Assembly (NCBI GenBank): GCA_944320965.1
Contig: CALUJO010000024.1
Coordinates: forward strand, 1 to 36,875
Source: an uncultured Bacteroidaceae bacterium
GTDB taxonomy: Bacteria > Bacteroidota > Bacteroidia > Bacteroidales > Bacteroidaceae
Reading direction: 5' to 3'
DNA: 36,875 bases
Positions 1-8,278 of the stretch are shown here, one piece after another; position 1 is the stretch's first letter; each line of letters opens with the position of its first letter. The notes beneath the pieces were generated by a model. That model saw nothing but the letters and a program-made list of their open reading frames with translations. It was not told where the DNA came from and did no database searches. The position numbers and the translations under genes were made by a program.

Positions 1-34
1 CTTAAAGAACATGAACCGATTTTTATGGCTAACG

Positions 35-76
35 AAAAAAAGAAGGTGCATCGTGCATTACGACACACCCTCTTTT
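35..76. terminator. Hairpin terminator upstream of fabD
   Basis: Arms AAAAGAAGGTG (38-48) and CACCCTCTTTT (66-76) pair with one G-T mismatch, and CGT/ACG pair again inside the loop. It is A-rich on the left and T-rich on the right, so it could stop transcription from either side. It probably ends an upstream gene outside the window: a stop codon lies at 3-5 in frame 3. The arm sequence belongs to the same GGTGTG-type hairpin family seen at 9513 and 36729. Confidence 0.7.
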
Positions 77-128
77 GCTTTATGTCAACTTTGACGTAGG
101 TTTTATAAAATAATCAATTAAAACTTTG

Positions 129-136
129 TATATTTG
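129..136 (+). promoter_or_regulatory. Bacteroidales -7 box for fabD
   Basis: TATATTTG matches the TAnnTTTG consensus exactly and sits 27 bases upstream of the fabD ATG, giving a predicted start near 143 and a leader of about 20 bases. No convincing -33 TTG is present at the expected distance. It is downstream of the hairpin at 35-76, so fabD probably starts its own transcript. Confidence 0.6.
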
Positions 137-163
137 CATCGTATAAAACATATATAATTAAAG

Positions 164-1048
164 ATGAAAGCATTTGTATTTCCTGGGCAAGGTGCCCAGT
201 TCTCAGGAATGGGAAAAGATTTTTACGAGAATTCTTCTGAATTTAAAGCTTTGTTTGAACAGGCAAATGAAATTCTCGGATATAGAATCACTGATATTAT
301 GTTTAACGGTACTGATGAGGAACTTAAACAGACTAAGGTTACTCAGCCAGCTGTATTTCTTCATTCAGTAATTGCTGCTAAATCTATATTGGATAAAGTT
401 CAGCCGGAAATGGTTGCCGGTCATTCTTTGGGTGAATTCTCTGCTTTGGTACTTTCTGGAGCTTTATCTTTCGAAGACGGTTTGAAGCTTGTTCTTCATC
501 GTGCTTTGGCAATGCAGAAAGCTTGTGAACTTCAACCTTCTACAATGGCTGCCATAATAGCATTGCCGGATGAAAAAGTTGAAGAAATATGTAATAGCAT
601 TACAGACGAGGTATGTGTAGCTGCAAATTACAACTGTCCTGGTCAGATTGTTATTTCTGGTTCTGTTGCTGGTATTGAAAAAGCTTGTGTGGCAATGAAA
701 GAAGCAGGAGCAAAACGTGCTTTGCCTTTGAAGGTTGGTGGTGCATTCCACTCTCCACTAATGGAACCTGCAAAGAAGGAATTGGAAGAAGCTATCAAGG
801 CAACTAAGTTCAATACTCCGGTTTGCCCTATTTATCAGAATGTAAATGCAATGTCTCAGACAGATCCTGAAGTTATAAAGAATAATCTTATTCTTCAGTT
901 GACATCACCAGTAAGATGGACACAGTCTGTAAGAAATATGATTGCAGACGGTGCTACAGAATTTATTGAATGTGGTCCAGGTGCTGTTCTTCAGGGCTTG
1001 ATAAAGAAGATTGATTCTTCTGTAAACGCTCATGGTATAACAGAATAA
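164..1048 (+). CDS. fabD: Malonyl-CoA:ACP transacylase
   Basis: FabD moves the malonyl group from malonyl-CoA to acyl carrier protein in the cytoplasm, supplying the extender unit for type II fatty acid synthesis. The 294-residue protein has the expected length. It starts with the family signature FPGQGAQ (6-12), carries the nucleophile elbow GHSLGE with Ser88, Arg113 in the HRALAMQ stretch that positions the malonyl carboxylate, and the catalytic His196 in GGAFHSP. The chosen ATG places the conserved N-terminal strand at residue 1 and follows a -7 box by 27 bases. The next gene starts 21 bases after the stop, so a patatin-like lipase and a GH13 enzyme may be co-transcribed with it. The usual fab partners are not adjacent here. 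The family assignment is firm. Confidence 0.97.
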   Translation: MKAFVFPGQGAQFSGMGKDFYENSSEFKALFEQANEILGYRITDIMFNGTDEELKQTKVTQPAVFLHSVIAAKSILDKVQPEMVAGHSLGEFSALVLSGALSFEDGLKLVLHRALAMQKACELQPSTMAAIIALPDEKVEEICNSITDEVCVAANYNCPGQIVISGSVAGIEKACVAMKEAGAKRALPLKVGGAFHSPLMEPAKKELEEAIKATKFNTPVCPIYQNVNAMSQTDPEVIKNNLILQLTSPVRWTQSVRNMIADGATEFIECGPGAVLQGLIKKIDSSVNAHGITE

Positions 1049-1069
1049 AAATATATTTGTTTTATTTGT

Positions 1070-1867
1070 ATGGCAGAAAAATTGGCAAAAAAATATGATT
1101 GCGGCTTTGCTTTAAGTGGTGGCTTTATCAAGGGATTTGCTCATCTTGGTATTGTCCAGGCACTTTTAGAGGAAGGTATAAAGCCGGATATAATATCCGG
1201 AGTCAGTGCCGGTGCTCTTGCCGGAGCCTTTCTTGCCGACGGATATGAACCTTATAAGGTTGTTGAAATATTCCAAAAGCAGAGATTCAAACAACTTACA
1301 AGCTTTGCTATGAGTGTAAGCGGATTGCTTAAAATGGATGAATTTGTCGACTTTATAAAAAGCCATCTGTCAACAAATAAAATTGAAGAACTCAAAATTC
1401 CGTTGGTCATATCAGCTAGTGATCTTGACCACGGGATTTCTGTAGAGTTCAGAGAGGGAGATCTGACAAAATGTATATCAGCATCATGCTGTATGCCGAT
1501 ATTGTTTTCACCTATTGTCATAAATGGAATAAATTTTGTCGACGGTGGAGTTTTCAAGAATCTTCCTGTTTCCCCTATAAGGGACGAATGCAAAAAGGTC
1601 GTAGCTGTAAATGTTAGCCCTATAAATGCAAGCAGCTACAAAAAAAATGTTTTAAGCATCGGAGTAAGATGCTATAACTATCTGTTTAGGGCAAACACTG
1701 TTCACGACAAGGAAATATCTGATTTGCTTATTGAAGCATATAATCTTGATGTGTTTAGTAATACAGAACTGGAAAAGGCCGGTGAAATATTTGATACTGG
1801 TTACAGACAGGGTAAAGAAAGGTTGAAAGAGATTTTGAAACAGAAAGGAAGTTATTTCAATGACTAA
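1070..1867 (+). CDS. Patatin-like phospholipase family protein
   Basis: A 265-residue single-domain patatin (PF01734). These enzymes are serine acyl hydrolases with a Ser-Asp dyad that cleave acyl chains from phospholipids or other lipids. The glycine-rich oxyanion loop is at 16-22 (SGGFIKG), the nucleophile motif GVSAG at 44-48 with Ser46, and the partner Asp158 lies in DGG (158-160). No signal peptide or membrane helix is seen, so it is probably cytoplasmic, in the short RssA/YchK-like class and not the outer-membrane PlpD type. It follows fabD by 21 bases, and its last eight bases overlap the start of the GH13 gene. The substrate cannot be told from sequence. The pairing with fabD suggests, but does not prove, a role in lipid turnover. 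Confidence 0.9.
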   Translation: MAEKLAKKYDCGFALSGGFIKGFAHLGIVQALLEEGIKPDIISGVSAGALAGAFLADGYEPYKVVEIFQKQRFKQLTSFAMSVSGLLKMDEFVDFIKSHLSTNKIEELKIPLVISASDLDHGISVEFREGDLTKCISASCCMPILFSPIVINGINFVDGGVFKNLPVSPIRDECKKVVAVNVSPINASSYKKNVLSIGVRCYNYLFRANTVHDKEISDLLIEAYNLDVFSNTELEKAGEIFDTGYRQGKERLKEILKQKGSYFND

Positions 1868-3548
1868 TTCTAAATTTGTCATATATCAGGTTTTTACGCG
1901 CTTGTTTGGTAATGATAAGGACAGTTGTGTAAGAAATGGAAGTATTAAGGAGAACGGATGTGGTAAGTTTGCCGATTTCACAGATTTGGCTCTGAAGAAG
2001 ATAAAGGAAAAAGGTGTTACCCATATTTGGTACACTGGTGTTCTTGAACATGCTTCAAAAACCGAATATCCTGGATTGCCAAAGACCCACAAAGCTGTTG
2101 TGAAAGGTAATGCGGGTTCGCCGTATGCTATAAAGGATTATTATGATGTTTCTCCTGATTTGGCAATAAATGTAGAAAACCGAATGGAAGAGTTTGAGCA
2201 GCTTGTTGTTCGTACTCACGAAGCCGGTATGAAAGTTATTATTGATTTTGTTCCAAATCATGTTTCCAGAGAGTATAAATCTGACAGTAATCCTTCCGGA
2301 GTTTCTGATTTTGGCGCTAATGATGATGTGACAAAAGATTTCAGTCCTTACAATAATTTTTATTATATCCCGAACACCAAGCTTGAAGGACATTTTGATA
2401 TGTTTGGCGGCGAGTCTTTGCCATACAATGAATATCCTGCAAAGGTAACGGGAAATGATTGTTTCAATCAGTATCCATCTGTTAATGACTGGTATGAAAC
2501 AATAAAGTTGAATTACGGAGTTGACTATTTGAACGGATACCGAACCTGTTTTGATCCGATTCCGGATACATGGAACAAAATGTATGATATACTTACTTTC
2601 TGGGCTGCAAAAGGTATTGACGGCTTCAGATGTGATATGGCTGAAATGGTTCCTGTTGAATTTTGGGAATGGGTAATATCAAAGGTGAAAAAAGAGTATC
2701 CTGATATTATATTTATTGCAGAGGTTTATAATCCTTCTCTTTATGATTCATATATAAACAAAGGAGGTTTTGATTACCTTTATGATAAGGTTGGTTTGTA
2801 TGATATGCTTAGAGCGGTTGTTTCTTACGGAAGATCTGCTTCTGATATTTCATACAGCTGGCAAAGCCTGAACGGTTTGCAGGAGAAAATGCTTAATTTC
2901 CTTGAAAATCATGATGAGCAGAGAATAGCATCTGATTATTTTGCCGGTGATCCTTTCAAGGCAGTTCCTGCACTGATTGTAAGTGCGCTTATGAACAAAA
3001 ATCCTTTTATGCTCTATTTCGGTCAGGAATTCGGGGAGCGTGGAATGGATGAGGAAGGCTTCAGCGGACTTGACGGTCGTACAACAATCTTTGATTACTG
3101 GTCGGTTGATACAATCCGCCGTTGGAGAAACCACGGGCAATATGATGGAAAGGCATTGACCACTCAGGAAAAGAAGTTGTCTGCCATATATCGAAAGGTA
3201 TTGAATCTTGCATTGAAAGAAAAGACTGTCAAAGAAGGAAATTTCTTTGATTTGACTTATGCCAATATAAATAAGTCAGGTTATGATTCCAACAGAATAT
3301 ATTCCTTCCTTCGTGGAACATCAAAGGAATTGCTGATAGTTATTGCGAATTTTGATTCATCAGAAAAGGAAGTCCTTTTAAAGTTACCAAGCCATGCATT
3401 CGATTTCTTTGGATTGAAAGAGAATACATATTGTGAGGCAAAGGAACTTATTTCAGGAGATACCGTAAACATAAAGCTGTCAAGCTGTGAGGATCTGGCT
3501 CAGATAGTTCCTGCTTATGGAGCAAGAATTTTGAAAATAAAAAGATAA
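1860..3548 (+). CDS. GH13 alpha-amylase family glycosidase (cytoplasmic)
   Basis: A 562-residue glycoside hydrolase family 13 protein with all catalytic blocks: region I DFVPNH (129-134), region II GFRCD with nucleophile Asp259, region III FIAEVY with acid/base Glu288, and region IV ENHDEQR with Asp352. A short beta-rich C-terminal domain follows the barrel (about 470-562). There is no signal peptide, unlike SusG-type surface amylases, so it most likely acts on maltodextrins, glycogen or similar alpha-glucans inside the cell. No SusC/SusD genes lie nearby. The ATG overlaps the end of the patatin gene by eight bases (ATGACTAA), so translation is probably coupled. Exact specificity (amylase, glucosidase or transferase) is not decided by the visible motifs. 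Confidence 0.92.
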   Translation: MTNSKFVIYQVFTRLFGNDKDSCVRNGSIKENGCGKFADFTDLALKKIKEKGVTHIWYTGVLEHASKTEYPGLPKTHKAVVKGNAGSPYAIKDYYDVSPDLAINVENRMEEFEQLVVRTHEAGMKVIIDFVPNHVSREYKSDSNPSGVSDFGANDDVTKDFSPYNNFYYIPNTKLEGHFDMFGGESLPYNEYPAKVTGNDCFNQYPSVNDWYETIKLNYGVDYLNGYRTCFDPIPDTWNKMYDILTFWAAKGIDGFRCDMAEMVPVEFWEWVISKVKKEYPDIIFIAEVYNPSLYDSYINKGGFDYLYDKVGLYDMLRAVVSYGRSASDISYSWQSLNGLQEKMLNFLENHDEQRIASDYFAGDPFKAVPALIVSALMNKNPFMLYFGQEFGERGMDEEGFSGLDGRTTIFDYWSVDTIRRWRNHGQYDGKALTTQEKKLSAIYRKVLNLALKEKTVKEGNFFDLTYANINKSGYDSNRIYSFLRGTSKELLIVIANFDSSEKEVLLKLPSHAFDFFGLKENTYCEAKELISGDTVNIKLSSCEDLAQIVPAYGARILKIKR

Positions 3549-3557
3549 TAATAAAAA

Positions 3558-3890
3558 CAGTTGACCGGCTTGTCGCTATTTATAGAGGAAAGTCTGGGCA
3601 ACACAGAGTGTCCCCCTTCTTAAAAGGAAGTTGTCCGTGAGGGTAAGGAAGTGCAGAAGAAAATAACCGCCGAAAGGTAAGGGTGAGAAGGTGAGGTAAG
3701 AGCTTACCAGTCCTGTAGTGATGCAGGAGCTGTGCACCTAGGGAGTTGTAAGGCCAAGTAAACCGGCGTTAAGGGTTACTCGTCCGTGCCGGAGGGTGGG
3801 CCGCTGGAGCATTATGGTGACATAATGCCAAGATAAATGACAGGCGCAATAATTTATATTATTGACAGAACCCGGCTTATAGGTCAACTG
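3558..3890 (+). ncRNA. rnpB: RNase P RNA, bacterial class A
   Basis: This is the catalytic RNA that matures the 5' ends of tRNAs. The universally conserved 5' block GAGGAAAGTCTGGGC begins near 3584 and its 3' partner ACAGAACCCGGCTTA lies near 3865-3879; together they form the P4 core. The ends pair perfectly as helix P1: CAGTTGACC (3558-3566) with GGTCAACTG (3882-3890). An internal hairpin GCATTATG-GTGA-CATAATGC has a GNRA tetraloop. A run of six T follows at 3891-3896 and could form the 3' end. The gene starts nine bases after the GH13 stop codon and I see no clear -7/-33 pair immediately upstream, so it may be cut from a longer transcript or use a degenerate promoter inside the GH13 gene. 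Confidence 0.95.
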
Positions 3891-3912
3891 TTTTTTATAA
3901 TAATCTGATAAT

Positions 3913-5244
3913 ATGAAAAAAAAGATAATAGACTTCCTCAACTTTATTACTTTTGATTTGTTCCGTATAACATCAGATGATGTTAGTAAGAGCCGTTTTA
4001 CAATGCTGAACATATTGAAAACAGTTGTTCTTGCTTTCCGGCGCTTTTCCGAAGACAGGCTTATGAATATGGCTTCGGCACTGACATACAGTACATTTCT
4101 TTCAATAGTCCCAATGTTTGCTGTTATATTTGCAATTGCACGTGGCTTCGGGTTGGAAAATCTTGTAGTAGGGCAGTTGGGTAATTATGTCCATCAGCAG
4201 GGGGATTTCATGAATATGTTCATAGGTTTTGTTGATTCATATCTCAGTAATACAAAAAATGGAATTTTTGTTGGAGTCGGTATAGCATTGTTGTTTTGGA
4301 CATTGATAAACCTTATCATTAACATTGAATATACTTTTAACCGTATTTGGGAAATAAAGGAAAGCCGTAAACTTACAAAAAAACTTACAGATTATTTCTC
4401 TTTATTCCTTTTGTTGCCGGTTTTCATGATTCTTTCATCCGGATTTTCAGTTTATCTTGCAACAATTTTCAAGGAAATACAGAACTATGTGATTTTAAGT
4501 TCAATAGTCAAATTGCTGATAAAGCTTGCTCCATATGTCATTACCTGGGTAATGTTTACAGGACTGTACCTGTATATGCCAAATACCAAGGTGCAGCTGC
4601 GTTATGCACTTATTTCCGGAATCATTGCCGGAACTGCATTCCAGCTTTTCCAGATGCTGTATATCAACAGTCAGATATTTCTTTCAAAGTACAATGCGAT
4701 ATATGGAAGCTTTGCTGCCATACCAATGTTCCTTATATGGCTGCAGATATCGTGGACAATATGTCTGGTAGGAGTTGAAGTGACGTATCTTGGACAGAAT
4801 GTCCAGAACTTTGATTTTGAAAATGATACACGGAACATTTCCAGAAGGTATTCTGATTTTGTGTGTATTCTCTTTATGTCTCTTATAGTCCATAATTTTG
4901 ATATAGGCGAGCAGCCGCTAACGGCTAAAAAACTCTCGGCTGAAACAAAGACACCTGCACGTCTTACGCAGAAAGTTCTCAATAAGCTTGAACAGTTAGG
5001 GTTTATACACAAGTGCGAAATCAATATAGGCAAGAAGGATATTCAGGTGGCTTATAGTCCGTCTGTTGATATATCCGACCTTAGTGTAGGATCTGTAATT
5101 CGTGCGCTTGACCGTGATGGGTCAGAAAAATTCAAAATAGATATTGACGGTAAATACGAGAAACAGTGGATGTCATTGTATGATGCTCATCAGAAGTATT
5201 ATAAAGCATGTGATGATGTCCTTTTAAAAGATTTGGAGTTATGA
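3913..5244 (+). CDS. YihY/BrkB family membrane protein with C-terminal winged-helix-like extension
   Basis: A 443-residue inner-membrane protein of the YihY/BrkB family (PF03631). The family is often mislabelled ribonuclease BN; its function is not settled. Residues 45-295 hold about six hydrophobic helices, including the characteristic ASALTYSTFLSIVPM stretch after the first conserved segment and WTLINLIINIEYTFNRIW in the middle. From about residue 305 the protein turns soluble. The segment LTAKKLSAETKTPARL, followed by VLNKLEQLGFI, looks like a winged-helix fold of the Rrf2 type, as seen on some long YihY proteins. It begins 22 bases after rnpB, and its stop overlaps the ispE start (ATGA), so the two are likely co-translated. 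Confidence 0.9.
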   Translation: MKKKIIDFLNFITFDLFRITSDDVSKSRFTMLNILKTVVLAFRRFSEDRLMNMASALTYSTFLSIVPMFAVIFAIARGFGLENLVVGQLGNYVHQQGDFMNMFIGFVDSYLSNTKNGIFVGVGIALLFWTLINLIINIEYTFNRIWEIKESRKLTKKLTDYFSLFLLLPVFMILSSGFSVYLATIFKEIQNYVILSSIVKLLIKLAPYVITWVMFTGLYLYMPNTKVQLRYALISGIIAGTAFQLFQMLYINSQIFLSKYNAIYGSFAAIPMFLIWLQISWTICLVGVEVTYLGQNVQNFDFENDTRNISRRYSDFVCILFMSLIVHNFDIGEQPLTAKKLSAETKTPARLTQKVLNKLEQLGFIHKCEINIGKKDIQVAYSPSVDISDLSVGSVIRALDRDGSEKFKIDIDGKYEKQWMSLYDAHQKYYKACDDVLLKDLEL

Positions 5245-6065
5245 TAGTTTTTTCAAATGCAAAAATAAATATCGGATTGAATATTGTAAGTAAAAGACCG
5301 GACGGTTATCATAATCTTGAAACGGTTTTTTATCCTATCAATATGTGTGATGTGATAGAATTTACGGAAAACGAAGATTCTGATAATCTGTGCTTTTCTT
5401 CAAACGGCATATCACTTGACTGTGCAGCTTCAGATAATCTTGTTGTAAAGGCATACAATCTGTTAAAGAAGGATTTTGATATTCCTGCACAGATAATAGA
5501 CCTGGTCAAGAATATTCCGACAGGTGCCGGGCTTGGCGGTGGTTCCGGCGATGCCACATTTACTTTGAAGTATTTGAATGACAGATATTCTCTTGGTCTT
5601 GACAGTGAAAAACTTAAATCATATGCATCACTTTTGGGTGCCGACTGTGCTTTTTTTGTAGAGAACAGACCTGTTTATGCAACAGGTATAGGTGATGTTA
5701 TGGAACCTGTTGAACTTTCATTGAAAGGATATTATATAGCAGTAGTCAAACCTGATATTTTTATATCCACGCGTGAGGCTTTCGCCGGCATAACTCCGCG
5801 CGAGTCTGAAGTTTGCCTCAAGGAACTTGTACATCTTCCTGTTTCAGAATGGAAGAATTGCATTAAGAATGATTTTGAGTACAGCATATTTCCTAATCAT
5901 AAAATGTTGCAAAATGTAAAATGTAAATTATATGATATAGGTGCAGAATATGTATCAATGTCTGGTTCAGGTTCTTCAATATATGGATTGTTTAAAAAAA
6001 ATCCCGAAATATTTGAACAGAATTTTGATAATTGTTATATTTGGTCATCACAGTGTTTGAGTTGA
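5241..6065 (+). CDS. ispE: 4-(cytidine 5'-diphospho)-2-C-methyl-D-erythritol kinase
   Basis: IspE phosphorylates the 2-hydroxyl of CDP-methylerythritol with ATP, the fourth step of the MEP isoprenoid pathway, in the cytoplasm. The 274-residue protein is a GHMP kinase of the usual length: the N-terminal NAKINIGL contains the conserved Lys8, DGYHNLET matches the substrate-binding segment, the ATP loop PTGAGLGGGSGDA spans 93-105, and Asp135 in GADCAFF is the likely catalytic base. The C-terminal MSGSGSSIYG is the third GHMP motif. The ATG overlaps the YihY stop by four bases. No other MEP genes are in the window. Confidence 0.96.
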   Translation: MIVFSNAKINIGLNIVSKRPDGYHNLETVFYPINMCDVIEFTENEDSDNLCFSSNGISLDCAASDNLVVKAYNLLKKDFDIPAQIIDLVKNIPTGAGLGGGSGDATFTLKYLNDRYSLGLDSEKLKSYASLLGADCAFFVENRPVYATGIGDVMEPVELSLKGYYIAVVKPDIFISTREAFAGITPRESEVCLKELVHLPVSEWKNCIKNDFEYSIFPNHKMLQNVKCKLYDIGAEYVSMSGSGSSIYGLFKKNPEIFEQNFDNCYIWSSQCLS

Positions 6066-6148
6066 AAGCGTAGTTTCAAATACTATATTTATATCTTCTT
6101 TTGATTTGTGATATGTAGGTGATGACTGCATAATGAAAGATGTTTCAT
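6062..6148. other. Two small hairpins after ispE
   Basis: The 167-base gap before the next gene holds two short perfect hairpins with related arms: TTGAAA/TTTCAA (6062-6079, overlapping the ispE stop) and ATGAAA/TTTCAT with loop GATG (6133-6148). Neither is followed by a run of T, so I do not call them terminators. I see no clear TAnnTTTG promoter in front of the gene at 6233. Confidence 0.35.
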
Positions 6149-6232
6149 ATCCATAGTTGAAGTTTTTATAATGTTTGTTTTGAAATTATCAGATTGATGA
6201 TAAGATGATGTATATACAAATGTTGTAAAGAT

Positions 6233-8278
6233 ATGAAACGTATATTATTTATTTTGTTTTTAGTTCCGGTATTTGTGCTTGCACAATCCGAAGGTTTTAT
6301 TGAACCTACCTTTAATACACTTATAGAGAAAACATATTTTAAAGATCTGTATCAGAATGGAAGTGCAGATTGTGACTGGGACGTTTATGGTGACGGAATA
6401 GTTGAAGTAGGAGAATATTATTATTTGTCTAATGAATCGTACTTGCTGAGTCCTGAATTTGACGGTAATGAAGTAAAATCTTTGGATATATCTTTGAATT
6501 TAAAGCTCTACAATGGAAATTCTGAAAATAATAAATATTTTATTGGTATAGAGTATGCTGGAGGAGAGATTATAGAGAAGTCTTTGGTCGTTTCATCTAA
6601 TCAATATAAACTGTTCCATTTTAGATTCGAAGAAATCAAATCAGAAAAATTCAGAATACGTATAAAGTCTCAGATGAAAAGTTTGTCTACTAGCTGTATT
6701 GCTGTAGATTATATTCTTGTTAAAAGTATTAGTAAGGCTCCATCATTATCGTTTGAGGCTTCAAATACCGGATTTTCTGTTGCAGGTTGTGGAGATTATG
6801 ATGAATGTGTTTTAGAATTGTATAGACAGACATATATCGAATCCGGCATTGATACATTATATTTTAATCAGTTTGATGATGATTCTCATGGAATAATAGT
6901 TAATACAAGCTATAATATATCCAATGGTGGATTATATATAACAGGTAAGAGCAGTGATATTTGCGCTTCAATTCCTTTTCTTCCAAATAGAAATATTGAC
7001 AAGTTGAATTTGAAATGTTTGTTTAGAATAGCTTCAAAGAAAAATCATAATGTTAATATATACTATAATGATGAATTTGTTGTAGAGAATAAAATGTCTG
7101 GTAGTGGAGGTGAAATTAAAAATTTTTCTTGTGAAATAGATGTACGCCATACATTTACCGATACTTTGAAGTTTATAGTCAATGCATTTGAAAACAGTAC
7201 CGCAAATTTGGTCTTTGATGAACTCCTTTTAAGTCAGGATTGTGAATATAAATATACAGTTCTGGAAGATTTTCCAAGGCATCTGCAGTTTCCTTTGAGT
7301 ATTGATGGTTTGGATTGTACATCTTCCTATCGTGTAAGATACCAGCTTATTGATAATGAGGATGAAAAAGGAGAGAAAGTTGTAACAAGTCTTGCAGAAG
7401 GGTTCGTTAGTACTACTGGTGAGTATAAGGAATTGCCTCCTGATTCAGAGTTTACCTTAGAATCAGATTTTGAAGGAACAATAATGATTAGTAATAAATC
7501 AAATCTTTATGGCAATTATTCTGTCTTGGGAGAGTTATGTTATGTTCATGAGTATAATCCTGATGAATGGGCTTCTGTTGCATTGCCTTTTAAGCCACAA
7601 AGGATTGGTGCATTTAAAAACGGTGAAGGGTTTTATCTGAGAGAAAACAAGGATTTTTATTTACGTAGTTATTCTGAAACTGATGATAATTTTCAATTTG
7701 TTGATTCTGAAACTATTGAACCATATCAAGGATATATCTTGAAGATTCCTGAAGGTATGGATTTTGATAATAATGCACTGTTTATATATTCGCCAAGAAA
7801 AATAGAGGTAAATACACCGTATTCATATGTATTTGATAATTTGTATTGTCATGTGGCAAATCCTTATATGTATTCATTGAGTTATAGGGATAATGGTGCA
7901 GAGATTGAGAGTGTCTTTCATGGAAATATGATATATAAGTTTGATGGCACATCATTTAAAATATTGTCCTCTGATGATATAATCCTACCATTTGAATCAG
8001 TAATAGTTTTTTCTGGTGGAGTAAATGCTGCGCCACGTATAATAAATCTGGAAAAAGATATATCTGATTTAACAAATGATACTAAAAATTATGAATTTAT
8101 TTCCGTTTTTGAAGATGGATTTGAAATTCATGGATATGAAGGCCCTGTTGAAATATATGGAATTGATGGAAATCTTATTATTAAAATGTATAATATAAGT
8201 GGTGAAAGAATAACTGTTGATCGTAAAGGTGTGTATATTGTTCGTTTTGGAAATAATATAAATAAAATATTATTATGA
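6233..8278 (+). CDS. Large secreted beta-rich protein with type IX-like C-terminal tail
   Basis: No specific family recognised. The 681-residue product begins with a clear signal peptide (residues 1-17, cleavage before Gln18). Two jelly-roll-like beta segments (about 35-165 and 210-335) each begin after a short linker; a fibronectin-like stretch lies near 335-400, then a further beta domain (about 410-590) with a repeated S(Y/V)xLPFK pattern. The last 55 residues read like a Por-secretion/type A sorting domain: VEIYGIDGNLI, then an asparagine turn, GVYIVRFG, and the basic end NKILL. That suggests export and surface or extracellular fate by a type IX system, but no T9SS genes are in the window. 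Several cysteines (for example in CGDYDEC) may form disulfides. The stop overlaps the start of the next gene, so the two products probably work together. Confidence 0.75.
   Translation: MKRILFILFLVPVFVLAQSEGFIEPTFNTLIEKTYFKDLYQNGSADCDWDVYGDGIVEVGEYYYLSNESYLLSPEFDGNEVKSLDISLNLKLYNGNSENNKYFIGIEYAGGEIIEKSLVVSSNQYKLFHFRFEEIKSEKFRIRIKSQMKSLSTSCIAVDYILVKSISKAPSLSFEASNTGFSVAGCGDYDECVLELYRQTYIESGIDTLYFNQFDDDSHGIIVNTSYNISNGGLYITGKSSDICASIPFLPNRNIDKLNLKCLFRIASKKNHNVNIYYNDEFVVENKMSGSGGEIKNFSCEIDVRHTFTDTLKFIVNAFENSTANLVFDELLLSQDCEYKYTVLEDFPRHLQFPLSIDGLDCTSSYRVRYQLIDNEDEKGEKVVTSLAEGFVSTTGEYKELPPDSEFTLESDFEGTIMISNKSNLYGNYSVLGELCYVHEYNPDEWASVALPFKPQRIGAFKNGEGFYLRENKDFYLRSYSETDDNFQFVDSETIEPYQGYILKIPEGMDFDNNALFIYSPRKIEVNTPYSYVFDNLYCHVANPYMYSLSYRDNGAEIESVFHGNMIYKFDGTSFKILSSDDIILPFESVIVFSGGVNAAPRIINLEKDISDLTNDTKNYEFISVFEDGFEIHGYEGPVEIYGIDGNLIIKMYNISGERITVDRKGVYIVRFGNNINKILL

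Noticed and set aside
1..102. Frame-1 reading frame open from the left edge to a TAG at about 100
   Set aside because: It runs straight through the hairpin terminator at 35-76 and its translation resembles no protein tail. A stop at 3-5 in frame 3 is a more likely end of the upstream gene.
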